Shown in pieces: positions 12,491-23,995 of a DNA stretch of 64,000 nucleotides. A model generated the notes under the pieces. The model did not search any database. It saw only the letters and a list, made by a program, of their open reading frames with translations, and was not told where the DNA came from. A program made the position numbers and the translations under genes. Source of the stretch: Lotus japonicus (taxonomy: Eukaryota; Streptophyta; Magnoliopsida; Fabales; Fabaceae). The DNA lies in contig NC_080046.1 in NCBI RefSeq assembly GCF_012489685.1, positions 61,122,195 through 61,186,194 on the forward strand, written 5' to 3'. Position 1 is the first letter of the stretch. Every line of letters starts with the position of its first letter.

Positions 12491-14016
12491 TAAGCTAAGA
12501 CTCTCCGAAGCTACTCCTCATGAGCCACATCTCTACCTCCAGTACCTGAGCGATGTCGCATAGAACATCATTCCAACAGAAGGGTAAGAACTTACATTGT
12601 ATAAAATATAGCATAACAAAGAGCAAGTAAACAATTCAGATCCTGCTTTATAAACTCTTCACATTGTCTTTAAAATCTGAGTGATTATAATATTTTCTCT
12701 CAAGACAGTTTCACAATTCTTATTAATGATTCGGGAAATTATAAGCTTAAAGAAGAATAATAATTCGACTTTACCACAACAGCAAAACAATTCACCAACA
12801 AATCACCAAACACATAAAACCACTGAAAACGTGAAACTTAGTGTGTGAGACTCTAATGTATGCATGTGGTATCAATTGTTAACCTTAGCGGTATCACCGC
12901 GTCCACTCCAGACAGTTAACCACCAATGAAGTCCACGCCAGACTTCTAGAACCACTCCAGTTCTGGGACAAACCTCAGTTTTCCGATGAAAACCGACACG
13001 TTGCCTCTTGACTAAATGAAGTGTATTTCGTGCAAAAACTCATAAATTAAAACATGCAATTTGAGACCACTCCAGCCCCAAATATATAACATATTTTCTC
13101 ACCAAATTCCATAACGGAAATCACACCAAAATTGCACAAAATAACACTTCAATACAATTATCAAATCATTCACTATTCTACTGACAAAATAGCAACACAA
13201 AATCATCAAATGTCTCATATCAATTACTAGAATCAGTTTCAGAATCAATCCCAGAAATAAGCAGAAACATAGCAAACTTGCATATAATCCTGGTACTAAA
13301 TGAGCAGTCCAAAAATTATGAAAATTTTACCAAACATAGCCTTATACGTTAGCTTTCATATAAAATTGGTTTCACCCAATTCGGAATTCTGTAGAGAGAG
13401 TTATGCTCTCTACAGCACATGCTGTTAGGGTGTCTGCGAGCAGAATAGAACAGAACCCAATTTTTCCCAGAACCTCAATTTCGCTCAAAATCAATTTTGC
13501 TCACCACATGTTAACACTCAACACAGTCTCTCAGTTCTGAATTTTCAAAGAAGATGGGGGTTCCTTCATGTTAAACTCAACCTCTGTTATTCTACAATTA
13601 TACAAGGTAAATTCAAACCCTTACCTTCTATGACACTGGTACAAAGCCTCCTTGACCCTTTTCTTCTTGAAGATCAAATTCTAGGTTTTCTCCACCTTTT
13701 CTCCTCTCCTTCACCTTTCACGTGTTCCTCTGTTCTGCTGCTTCTCTAATCCTAATTTTCTGATTTCTCTCTTTTTAATTCTCTCATAACCCTTAAATAA
13801 TCTTACAATGGGCCTCACTCCCAACTACTTACTTAAAACCTAAAACCCTTATTTATCTATATCACATAATTATTTAATAAAATAACTTAATGACCTTATC
13901 ATCTAATTAAATCACATAATCATCAAATTAAATCACATAAATTATCAAATTACCATATAACATAATAATTAAAATAAAATAATAAATAACATAATCACGA
14001 AAAGTGGGGTGTTACA
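11996..14016. mobile_element. Solo LTR of an LTR retrotransposon, 2,021 bp
   Basis: The left end reads TGTAACACCCCC and the right end GGGGTGTTACA, the classical 5'-TG...CA-3' termini with an inverted repeat of about 10 bases. It is flanked by a perfect 5-bp TSD, CTAAT (11991-11995 and 14017-14021). No gag-pol sequence and no second LTR are present, so this is a single LTR left by recombination between two LTRs. Such ends are common in plant Ty3/gypsy elements, but the lineage cannot be fixed without internal sequence. A (TAA)n tract lies inside. Confidence 0.9.
12433..12488. repeat. (TAA)n microsatellite inside the solo LTR
   Basis: About 18 uninterrupted TAA units. Confidence 0.95.
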
Positions 14017-14021
14017 CTAAT

Positions 14022-14519
14022 GAGGTCACATTTACATAAGGCATGATAAAAATTTGTTTGATATTATTGATGAAATGAGAATACAAAATTTAAAATGGAA
14101 AAATAATGAAATTGTTATGAATAAAAGAGTAAGCAAGTAAATAAGAGAGGAGAAGAGATGAGCAAGAGATAGAGAAATAGTGTGATGAGGATGCTCTGTT
14201 ACGTGCAACTTCCCTTGTATTTATAATAGTAGGTTAGGAGTGTTGAATAAGTATCCATAACTCTTAGCCGAGATGGATATCCAAACATTCATAACACTCT
14301 AGGATGACCATCTCTTAAGAGTTAAAACCTTACTAGACAAAACCCAATGGAATAAAAACCTAGTGAAGGAAAAAGAGTACATCATTCCATAGTTCGTATT
14401 TGTACATTACATTGCCTTATGAAAAAAGTATGGCTCTAGACGTCTATGTATCGTAAAAGTAGTAAAAAATTCCTAACTATGTCAATATGTGTTAAATGTA
14501 ATATGCATCTTCGAATCTA
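14022..14519. other. Downstream flank of the SKS gene
   Basis: AT-rich DNA between the solo LTR and the SKS stop codon. It should hold the 3' untranslated region of the SKS gene; no other gene is seen. Confidence 0.5.
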
Positions 14520-16941
14520 CTAAGAAAGAAGTCTTCTGTGATGTCCTCCCGCCTTTCCACAAATAAGTGCATTCTTTGGGATTGGGTATTCATCTCTCCA
14601 TGACTTGGAAGGTGTATACACCCTAAAATAGAATTGCTGCCCCAAAAATTGCCTTGCCCAATTCTCAGACCTTATGTTCCACATTCCCACATTGTCCAGT
14701 GCCATGTAGATTGCAGTCCATGACCTTGGATACACCTATGTTCAATCAACAAAATCAATTTGTGTTATTTGTTGAAAAAACAGCAACAACTATCTACATC
14801 CCTCATAATATGTTGTATAATATCATATGTGGTTTATTTAACTTTAATCAACCAAATTGGACATTTTGTCATATACCTGGGTGGTGCATCTATAAACAGC
14901 ACCTTTCAGATTGTAGGATCTTCTGCTTGCAGGTGTCCACTGTCCAATACCATACCTAACAGTTCCACAAGAGTAAAACATTATAGTTAATTAAAATTAA
15001 CATGGAAAGGCTTGTTAATTAGTTCTCATAATTGGTAGTACAAGCTTACCCTACAACAAAGAAATTGTAGCCATCTACATGCCATGATTGCATAGAGTTC
15101 TCCCAATTCTGGAACACAATCTCCACAAATTCATGGTGATTAGCCCCCATGACAGAGGTTTGGATGTGAGCTTTGTCCCCTGTGGGTTTACTAGGAATGC
15201 TTCCAAGGGAGAAAACTCCAGAGATGTTGTAGTAATCAGCTAGTTTCAATGGAGTATCTGGTGCTTCATATGAAACACTGTTTACTGCATACCTCTGCTT
15301 GCCATTGATAATGGGAGCAGAATTTTCCAGCATGATGGTTCTAGTGGGTTTGATTGAACCGTAGTGATAAGATCCCTGAGGGTTTGGTCTAGGTCCACTT
15401 GCTGTTAGGTTCAATCTGGTTCAATGATCACAGATACAAAACATGAGGACAAGCTGTTTGATAAAAAGCCACAAATAGAAGAAAAGGTTAAGAAAGAGTA
15501 CCTGATAGTCCTAGCTTGTAAAAGAGATGAAGTCATATCAATAGGTCCTTGTGGAATGGGACCAGACACCCTCTTGATTGAATTGCTGTAGTGAAGAGTT
15601 CCAGTTGTTGTGAGTATTTTTCTGGTGAACCTTGTGGAGGCAACAATGTAGTAATCATTGGCAGGTTGATCAGCTGTGACAAGCACAGAGTAGGATTGTC
15701 CAGGATGAATGTCCAGGAAAGAATAGGTGTTCTGGAGAGTGTGTGATCCTTCTACCTCCACAAGTTTCATCTTGTGCCCTTGGATTCTGAAGTTGATGGA
15801 TGTTGTTAGCCCAACATTTGATATCCTGAATCTGTAAGTCTTATCTGCACATGAGTGAAAAAATGATACAGTGAGTGAAAGACATTCATCAGAACAATTT
15901 ACAAGACATAAATCTTAATGGTTCTGGCAACAAACCTTGATCAACTGTGAAAATGGTTTGTCCATTCTTGCCATGCCCATTGATTATAAGTCCTTGAGGG
16001 AAGGGAAGATTATGACCATTCTCCAGGATTCTCTCCAGTCTATGATGGCTTGTGTTGAACCAATCACCAGCAAGAATGGAGAAGTCCTCTGCAGGAGGAG
16101 GGAAAGGAACAGGAATTCTGGGGCGGCTTCGGATTGTGATGCTTCCATATCCTCCTGCAGCTTTTTGCATTCCAAGAGATGGGAAATAGAAAAAGCTACC
16201 AATTTGGTCCTTCACGTGGAGGACATAAGTGAAGTTCTTCCCAGGTGGGATTGCACAGTTTGTGCCAGAAACTCCATCCTGCCATGAGTTTCTCCTGTGC
16301 ATTAAGCCATTCCTGCAGGACATTTGTTAAGAGTTAAGACCATTAAATTCCAGTAAATTATATCATTTTCTTGAATTATGTTCATGAAATCTTGGTGTGT
16401 GTAGTCTGGACAGAAATCTTTTGCAGTTAAAATAATGGATTAGATTAACAATAAAAAGATTGAAATTTACAAAAGCAGCTTCAAATATTTAATGAACAAA
16501 ACAGTAATAAGATCATAGCTGATATACCATGATATGAGGAATGGTTCTGTGAGTTGGTTATGCACACGGATGATCAAGTTATCATTAGTAACAGCGTTTA
16601 TGTGAGGCCCTGGGAATTTTCCATTAATCAAGATCCCCTGCAAAATTGAAAAACAAAAAGTAAGAACCACATTGAACTCATACATTCAAATACTAATTAT
16701 GATCAGTTTGTTATACCAGCCATATATATATGAATAAAAGAAAGTAAAAGATGCATTAAGAGGTTGAAGGACAAGAGACAAGAACCTGTTGTTTGACACC
16801 AAGAGGGTTGATGTCACCATAGGTGATCTTCCAGTTGAAGAACCTATAGGGGTCTTCGGAGTTGACGCCAGTAGTGCAAAGGAATGCTATTGCAAGAAGC
16901 AGAATCAGAGAAGAAACTGCAGCTTTGCATGGTGGTCTCAT
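14520..16941 (-). CDS. SKU5-similar (SKS) monocopper-oxidase-like / L-ascorbate oxidase homologue
   Basis: Seven exons join in frame: 16941-16786, 16637-16528, 16312-15936, 15844-15502, 15415-15050, 14955-14877 and 14735-14520, giving 548 residues, the usual size of SKS and pollen-specific BP10/NTP303 proteins. Residues 1-28 are a signal peptide ending near TTGVNSED. The mature start YRFFNWKITYGDINPLGVKQ is diagnostic of the SKS group. Cupredoxin segments follow (INGKFPGP, NNLI-like region, SWQDGVSGTNCAIPPGKNFTY, FPQGLIINGHG, DIHPGQSYSVLVTADQ, SWTAIYMALDNVGMWNIRSE). SKS proteins belong to the multicopper-oxidase family but lack most copper-binding histidines; roles in directional growth and pollen-tube walls are known for relatives. 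The protein is expected in the wall or at the cell surface. Exon 1 and its promoter are the apparent source of the 5' end of the chimeric gene at 53.5-56.4 kb. Confidence 0.88.
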
Positions 16942-17052
16942 TGTGAATACGCTTTCTTCTCCCCAAGTTCTCAGTCTCTGTTATTCTTGTTACTTTGTTA
17001 GCGATGTAGCGAGTAATGAGTGATCACAAAAGATAGAATAAGGAGGCAATGC

Positions 17053-17062
17053 ATATTTATAA
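17053..17062 (-). promoter_or_regulatory. TATA box of the SKS gene
   Basis: The minus strand reads TTATAAATAT about 115 bases before the start codon. Between it and the ATG lies a leader (16942-17045) that is clearly similar to the leader of the chimeric X8 gene (56384-56520), including GCCTCCT, TGTGATCACTC and CGTATTCACA just before the ATG. Confidence 0.6.
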
Positions 17063-18399
17063 CATGGTTTGCTAAGTAAGTTGATGAATCCTAACTGAAT
17101 TGCAAGATTTTTTTTATAGATAATGATTAAATGATTACTTTAAAAAAAGATAATGATTAAAATGATTGATATTAATTTTGAACTTTCATAGGATTAAAGG
17201 TGACTGAAATTAATGATTACTTTAAAAAAATTATGTGGATATACAATATGCAGAAATTCGACTGAAATTAAAATACTTACGTACTTCAAATTACTAAAAT
17301 GAAAATATTCGAATATTTGAGTTATAATTTAAATAAAATTAATTAATTAACTTTAAAACTTATATTTGATTAAAAAATTAATTTTTATTTTATTTGCAAT
17401 AGTGACAATAAGGGTTTGTAATAAAAAAAAAGTGACAATAAGGGTCTGATGACCCTTGAACCCCGCCAATGAAGGAAGCAGTTAGAAAAGATAGTTTAAG
17501 ATTATTTGTATCTTATTTATTTATATATTTGCATTTCAAAAAAATATTTATTTATATATTTGATGATAGATATTGGGATATTTTCTTTTTTTTTAATTCT
17601 GTTTTGATAAACGACTTGCTAAGATAGTAGTTCAAAAAAAAAAATAAGATAGTTTTTTTTTCGATACATCAGAATATTCAAAAAATAAGATAGTTAGTTT
17701 AAGGGAATTTAAATCTTTTCAAGATAAAACTATTTTTTTAAACAAAGATAAAACAGATTAAGATTTATTTAATAGTTTTCATTTTTTTAGAGCAAAATAT
17801 AAATATTAATAAAAATACAATCTTGAAAAAGATTGAAAAGTACAAAACCCCAACAAGAATAAAATGCCTAAAACCCCAAAAGCCTCTAAAAATCATGGAT
17901 CGTCTAGTCAAACAATAACCCAACCACAAAGATCCCTACCAAATAAACCCAACCACAACTCCACAAGCATGTCCACATGCTTCAAGCCAAAATAACAACA
18001 CCTGGAATCGAACATTAAACTTGAGATTATATTTAATAGCTCTTCATATGCACTACTTGAGATCGAACATTATACCAAATGCTTAAAAAACCCGAGACAA
18101 CCTACCATTTATGATACACTAATTAATTAAGATTTATTAGAGGTTTAGTTTACTTAAAATTTATATGATATCTAGCTTTATATTTTTTTTCCATGAATTA
18201 AGAGTGCTAAAGACGATCAGAAGAACTGAACTAGCAAAACTTAGGAAAAACGTAAAAAATCGGAAACAATTCTAAACTAAATTTAGTCGAAGCATTCACA
18301 ATAATTCATCTCTCTAAACATGTCTCTCAAGTAACATGAGATAAATGGTCTAAAAAAACGCCGAGTCTAGCCAATTACATGCGTGCACGGATGAGATTT
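17063..18399. other. Upstream flank of the SKS gene, AT-rich
   Basis: No gene is recognised. Parts, for example around 17697-17790, resemble 56930-57000 upstream of the chimeric gene, as expected if one block was duplicated. A segment at about 17790-18010 rich in 'aaaccccaa' phrases may be an old transposon piece of unknown type. Confidence 0.45.
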
Positions 18400-19250
18400 A
18401 TATAATAATTTTGTAGAAATAATCCTCAAGATATCTTATGGAATTGGAGCTTGGATGATTGAAAAATATATAGTTTTTCCTCTCAATGAATGTTTCAATT
18501 TGAGTTGGATAATAATTTCATATCTAAAGACTTTAAAAACATCATAATCAAATTAAACATGAAACCATACTTAAAAGGAATCAAACGTCACTTGAAAGAA
18601 ACACATGTTAGTGTTTGATTCGAATTAAACACAAAGTTAAATTTATTCTGGTGAAATTCTAGAACATTAAAAGATAACCAACCACACAAGAACTAAGAAC
18701 TTGAATTTAACATGAAGAAATATTGAAAAGTATACTTAGGCTTAGTTTTTTGGAATGATAACCAATTACATTGATGCAAAGATAATTAACTAGATTTGTC
18801 TACTCCTCATCATCCTCATCGTACGTCTTCATCCTAATCAGATTCTTCTGTAGGAAACGGATTGAGAGTGTTTAGTTTCTCTGTAACATGATTCTCATAA
18901 TAAGCTGCCTTTCGTCTCGCTGCTTCGGCGGCATAAGGCGCTTTCTCAGCATCAGACATAGTCTTCCATTTAGAAGAACCAGCTTTAGCAGAGCCAGCTT
19001 TGTCGACATCAGGATGATCCTTGTGGAACTGTTTCCTAAATTCCTCCAAGAAAACGAAGAACACAGAGGCAGAAAACCTGCTGGGATCAGCTCTGTTAGG
19101 TTCGGTCCTGGACTTTCCACCTTCCATTGACCGAAGAGGATGAGAGGGAATAAGGTTTTGGGGTTAGGGTTTGGGAGGAAGAGAGAAAGAGCAAGTGGTA
19201 TGGGACGCTAAATATAGGATATTGATAAATTTATATAAGTTATAAATTAA
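18400..19250. repeat. Segmental duplication, copy A (contains HMG-box retrocopy)
   Basis: The left part contains the phrases 'aatatatagtttttcctc', 'tgtttcaatttgagttgg' and 'cttgaatttaacatg' in order, then the HMG-box frame, then 'aggatattgataaattta'. The same phrases recur in order at about 42580-44200 (copy C, with HMG) and at about 57010-57575 (copy B, HMG absent). Copy A lies directly upstream of the SKS gene. Confidence 0.7.
18834..19127 (-). CDS. HMG-box (HMGB-like) protein, intronless retrocopy
   Basis: A single open frame of 97 residues holds one HMG box (about residues 20-82): SASVFFVFLEEFRKQFHKDH, then SSKWKTMSDAEKAPYAAEA. Plant HMGB genes normally have several introns; the absence of any suggests a retrocopy. 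The frame ends at EESD just before codons that, read past the stop (TAG), would again be Asp/Glu-rich. The acidic tail typical of HMGB proteins therefore appears cut off by a nonsense change. HMGB proteins bend DNA in chromatin. Whether this copy is expressed or functional is uncertain. A relative lies at 43806-44171. Confidence 0.55.
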   Translation of the reverse strand: MEGGKSRTEPNRADPSRFSASVFFVFLEEFRKQFHKDHPDVDKAGSAKAGSSKWKTMSDAEKAPYAAEAARRKAAYYENHVTEKLNTLNPFPTEESD

Positions 19251-19666
19251 TGATTTTTTTTTTGTCAAAATTATAAAAATACAATGGGCCAGGAATCCGT
19301 TCAAAAATTGGGCCAGGAATCAAAGACCATAATATATCTACCTTTTTTATTGTTTGTTCGAGTTTGAATAAGAAAAGGAAATAGATTCATGGAATAGAAA
19401 AAAAGTCTAAATTGTTTTAGGAGGTAAGGACTTGAGCCAGAGGAAAGTCTTTTCGAATAAAAATCTCTACAAGCTAACAATCTTGATGCGAGACCCTATG
19501 AACACCATGTTTGCCATGAAGTTCTCCTTGTAGCATACTCTACAGATCGAAGGTCGTGAAAGCTGATGATGATAGTGATGCTGCCTCTACAGGGAACAAT
19601 CAGCACGAAGATTTGTCTCAAAAGAAAAAAAAAAAAAAACATTTTTTTATAGGTAAATGTTAGATA

Positions 19667-19693
19667 CTAGGTAGTTACCCGTGCGATGCACGG
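19667..19693 (-). other. Helitron 3' terminus: hairpin plus CTAG
   Basis: The palindrome CCGTGC-GAT-GCACGG (19679-19693) lies eight bases from CTAG (19667-19670). The next base outward on the minus strand is T. A short GC-rich hairpin close to a CTRR end is the hallmark of Helitron 3' termini, and this particular hairpin is a common plant version. Confidence 0.65.
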
Positions 19694-20764
19694 TCACCAT
19701 TATTTTAATAAAAAATATGAATTAGATTATATCTTCTATTTAGTTATTTTTCGATGTATAAAATAGTTTATAATTTATTTATAATTGTAATGAATTGATT
19801 ATTATATCAATCACTTTAATTATAAGTATATCATATTCCATCTAATGTATTAATTTTTTAATATCTAATTATTTATCATTTCCACGTACGAATAAACACT
19901 AAAAACAAATGAGGTATCTCCCACTGTTGGTGAGTTAAAACTTAATTGCGTGACTGTGTAAAGAAAACTTATATTAACGATGCCCACACATTAAATTAAA
20001 ACTTTGTTACAAAATCCATAACTATTTTGAATAACTATTTCTTTTTTTGTGTTAAATGAACTCAATATGAATATAAATTTTATAAATTGTTTGACTGTTT
20101 ATTATTTATATTTTTATTCACTAAATAAAAATGAATTTACTTAATTTTGTTATTTCAAAGCGTTAACTATTAATTATATATAATAATTCATATATAAGGA
20201 AAGAGTGTCTAAATAAAAACAAAAAGACTCAAATTAAATTAAAACCCAATATAATCTGTAAATTACATAATACTATTAAGTTTATTGAAATATTAAATAA
20301 TATTTTATACATATATAATTATATGATTGTGTTATAATCTAACAATAATGCACTTAATATTAATAAAATAATTAGTTTAAACATTGAAAATTATTTTTTT
20401 TGGTACAGTTCATAAGAAAGAAAAAGAAAATGGGAAAAACTCCGAGCTAAGTCCTCACATATGAGATACCCATAGCAACGTCAACACTGAGTTTGTTTAT
20501 TTTCCCCTTCATTGTTTTGGAAGTATTCCTATCATGACCAATATTTTTTTCTGAAAGGCCAAAATGAATAAATAAATGAATGTAGCATTATGGGTGCTAC
20601 AAACCCAATTACAAAGAAACAGGACATGAAAACGCAAACCAGTAGAAAGAAAACAAAAAGTGCAACAAAGGAATTAAGGCTGCAAAAGAGCAAAATAACC
20701 AGCAGCAAACAAAATAAGCAGCAGCAAACAATATAACCAGCAAAAACAAACGAAAGGGAAGTTC

Positions 20765-20875
20765 CCAACACAACATTTGAATTGATCCCCCACTAACTGA
20801 GACAATGTTTCCCATCAGAGGTGAATGAAGCTTGCATCTGACCTCCAATTTTTAGGCCTGAAGCAAAAATAAGAG
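20765..20875 (-). pseudogene. Captured fragment, probable WD40-repeat protein gene
   Basis: On the minus strand one frame reads GGQMQASFTSDGKHCLS, then a stop and a diverged continuation. The phrase QASFTSDGKHxxS is typical of the last repeats of a group of plant WD40 proteins. The piece is short and broken by a stop codon. It lies between the RepHel gene and the Helitron 3' end, on the same strand, where captured host fragments are usually found. The identification rests on one short motif. Confidence 0.4.
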
Positions 20876-22529
20876 GTATATATATGCTTCATTAGCTAAA
20901 TGGACATATGGACATAATTATAAATATGAGAATTAAACTCGAATGATTATCAAAACACAAAATCAAACAGGATAATTATACTTAGATAAGATGCACATTA
21001 ACTTTAGAAGATTTTTCACATAACGAAAGTATATGTCAAGAACCTACCTTTGAATTTGTAAATGACATCCATTCTATAACGTATAAAGACATGTGAGTCA
21101 GCAGAAGCAACCCATAATTTAGTTGGCTAACTTGGTAAAACTGAAAAAATAATCATATAACATTAATAATCACTATTCGCTTATTTTATATAGGATGGCA
21201 AAGAAAGGAAGATGTCTATTTGCTCACCATTAGTGTGTCCATTTTAAATGACACATCTCTACTTGGGCCCACATGTTATCTACCGTCCAATGATCTAACT
21301 AATTGGAACCAACTTGTGTTCTGCCTAGCTGAGTCAATGTTCCTAAAATTTGCCTTGGAACTACACTTCTGCAAGTTGGAAATGAACAATGCAATTGAAG
21401 CCTAGAAATAAGCATATAAAATGCTTTTTGCTTGAAACTTCAATCGTAGAAACCATATTTATCAGCTTTTACTAAGGGTATTATCAACACTTAACTGGTT
21501 CAAAATATTATGTTTAGCAGAAAATCTAATTATTAAGGGGTTTGTATTGCCCATTAGCATATATGGGCAATTCAGTTTCGTATTGTATGCTCAAAGCAAG
21601 TGTTCATATTTGATTCTTCACAACCTGTAATCAAGTCAAAAACAAAATAAAAAGCATATAGGTTAATGGTCATCACTGAATGTTTGCTTAGTAATAATAA
21701 TCACCAAAATTATAAAAAGAAAAACATGATAAATCATCAAACTTTTAAATGAGGGTTCTTATAATGATATTTCAGCAGTAAACCACAATCCAACCTAAAA
21801 CATCATACTCAAGATAAAAAAAATCATAGTTTGTCAGTTGCTATTGACCTGGCTCAATTTTTACATTTTACACCATCATGCTTTTTAAGGGGTTGAAGGA
21901 TTATCATATGAAAATCCATCAGGTTTTGAATCTCATAGCCACTGTCTTCTTGTTCAAGATTGAGTAAAGAATGTAAGTAACTTTCTCTAACAGAATCTGA
22001 AACCGCAATATGAATCACACATGTTCTTAGATAAGCTAAAATTTTGAGCCTACATCATTCTCTGACCTCACATTTGGGGTACCTAAAGAAACTTTCATTC
22101 TACAACCAATAAAGTAGTTACCAATTTTTCTTAATAGAAACTAAGAACTTGCCATTAAGAATCACTTTAACGCCAACCATTCTTTGGCATGAAGATTAAC
22201 TGAAGTAGAATAGCATTCGCATACCAGAATTCATGAAGATCATTGTCTTTCTCTAATGATACTCAGTGGCAAAGTTTACATATGTGCAAGAAATATAAGT
22301 AGTTTGTCCTATTTGAAGTAGCTATTCTCATTAAGGGTCAATGGGACACTATTACATTGGTTTAACCAAACAAACATAAAGAACATTAACAATACGTGAG
22401 AAAAAATAAACAATGGAATTGAAAGACAAACTGAAAATGAAAATAGAATTGAAACAAAAAAAAAGAATCCAAATATATCAGATATACCACAAGACAGACT
22501 GGTACCAGAACCTATTATGGAATATATGC
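20876..22529. other. Helitron 3' cargo region without recognised genes
   Basis: No coding family recognised on either strand. The stretch at 21190-21420 is less AT-rich than average and could be another captured exon or untranslated region, but I cannot assign it. Confidence 0.4.
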
Positions 22530-22559
22530 AAAGAATTGAATTTGAAGCATATACCTAGA

Positions 22560-22985
22560 ACAAAAACAGTAAAAAGAGCTAGGCCACGAAGGAGCTTGTA
22601 GCAGAGGGACTCCGGTTGAGCAATAGCACAAAGGCCCATGTTGTTGGTCTTTTCAGCATAGAGTTCTACACTGTTTTCAAGAAACTTGAACCTCTTCGAT
22701 CCCACTCAGGTAAGCTCCCTAATTCTCCTTCCCTTCTCACCTATTAAATACCAAATCAGATTTCAAAATCAGTGCAACAAATGAAAGAAAAAAATGGCAA
22801 ATTAAAGATGTGCGTAGTACCTAGAACGACCTGGGTTCGAGTGGATCTGATGATGATCTCAGTTTTCGTTGGAGTGACCCAAACTTCCACACTCGAGTAT
22901 CCGTCCTCACTCCTGAGCAAGCTTTCCGGTCAGAAGCTCGTTCAGCCGAGAGAAGAGAAAAGCCATCAGCCACAAACTACATAAA
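22560..22985 (-). pseudogene. RPS3: Ribosomal protein S3 (40S, uS3) pseudogene fragment with intron
   Basis: The first exon part (about 22977-22816) reads like the S3 KH domain: VADG, LNELL, then [24 protein letters not shown] and VLG. It has small frameshifts, including an extra TGAG near the Ala-Gln-Glu stretch. An intron of about 66 bases (22815-22749) with GT...AG ends follows. The second exon reads GEKGRRIRELT, a stop in place of Ser, [16 protein letters not shown], then LCAIAQPES. Retention of a spliceable intron shows that the source was genomic DNA, not mRNA. The rest of S3 is absent. The position in the 3' cargo zone of the Helitron and the shared strand fit Helitron gene capture. 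Confidence 0.8.
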
Positions 22986-23995
22986 CACAAAAATTAATAA
23001 CACAGATCAAACTAAGTGTTCCAGTGATTGATTAAGGAGCCTCCTTAGATCCATTAGAACATGCTAATAATACACACACAACCAACTTCTGTTACAATTT
23101 CAAGAATAAACCAATGATAATGTCAATACCGAGGTATATGAAAGGAATTACTGAAATAAAACAATAAGATAGTAAAATATATTATCTATTATACCTACAG
23201 AAATAGAAATCAGTGTATATAAAACATTTAAATTTGAACTCCACTTCCCCTTCTGTTTCTAATGGGCGGCTATATATATAATTCAGCTCTTAAGAAGTCA
23301 ATACAATTCAAAGGTACAAAGAGACATTGGAATGCAAGCTACCTACTAAATAAATTGTTCTAACAATGGAAACAAAAAAATTTAACGGGTAGAAATGAGT
23401 GAACACCACATTCAAAGACAAAGAAAGAACTTACTTTGCAAGGAATTTATAAAATTGAATAACCAAATCCCGGTCATTCTAATACTCAGTCCTAATCTTC
23501 CCAGGTATGAAATACCAAATATTGGATCTGTTGAATAAATAAGAACAAAGGCAGATATTTTGTATAATAGACATATAAAAAAAAGACAATGTCAAAGAAG
23601 TGATAAAGCAGTAAAATACAAATTTCCACTCATTAAGTCACAAGAATTACTTCATTCTTCTGAATAACAGTTTGGGAATAAATTACTGTCAAGTTTGATT
23701 AGATGATAAAACAAACTCTGCATATAATGAATCTACTATCCAAATACTAAGGTTCAAGTCTTTCCAAGCATCTCCATAAATTTAGTGCATAGCAAGGTCC
23801 ACTTTAACAGAATTTTCAGATGAGAACAAAATAAACATTTGCCACACACAATGAAAAGAAATTCTAAGCATAAAAGGCTAGTACTTGATACCTGATAAGG
23901 TCTAATTCTGAGGAGGAAAATATGGGTGGCGATTTGGATGATCAAAATATCTTTCATGAGGTCTCATATATTACAAACATTGTTTATTTCATAAT
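22986..23995. other. Helitron non-coding stretch downstream of RepHel
   Basis: AT-rich, probably including the 3' untranslated region of the RepHel gene. No gene recognised. Confidence 0.45.

Noticed and set aside
20532..20848. Hydrophobic minus-strand frames that look like membrane proteins
   Set aside because: They arise from an intron-like T-rich stretch next to the WD40-like fragment; no membrane-protein family recognised.
22413..22601. Lys-rich plus-strand frame
   Set aside because: It overlaps the RPS3 pseudogene on the other strand; similarity to S3 is clear on minus, none on plus.
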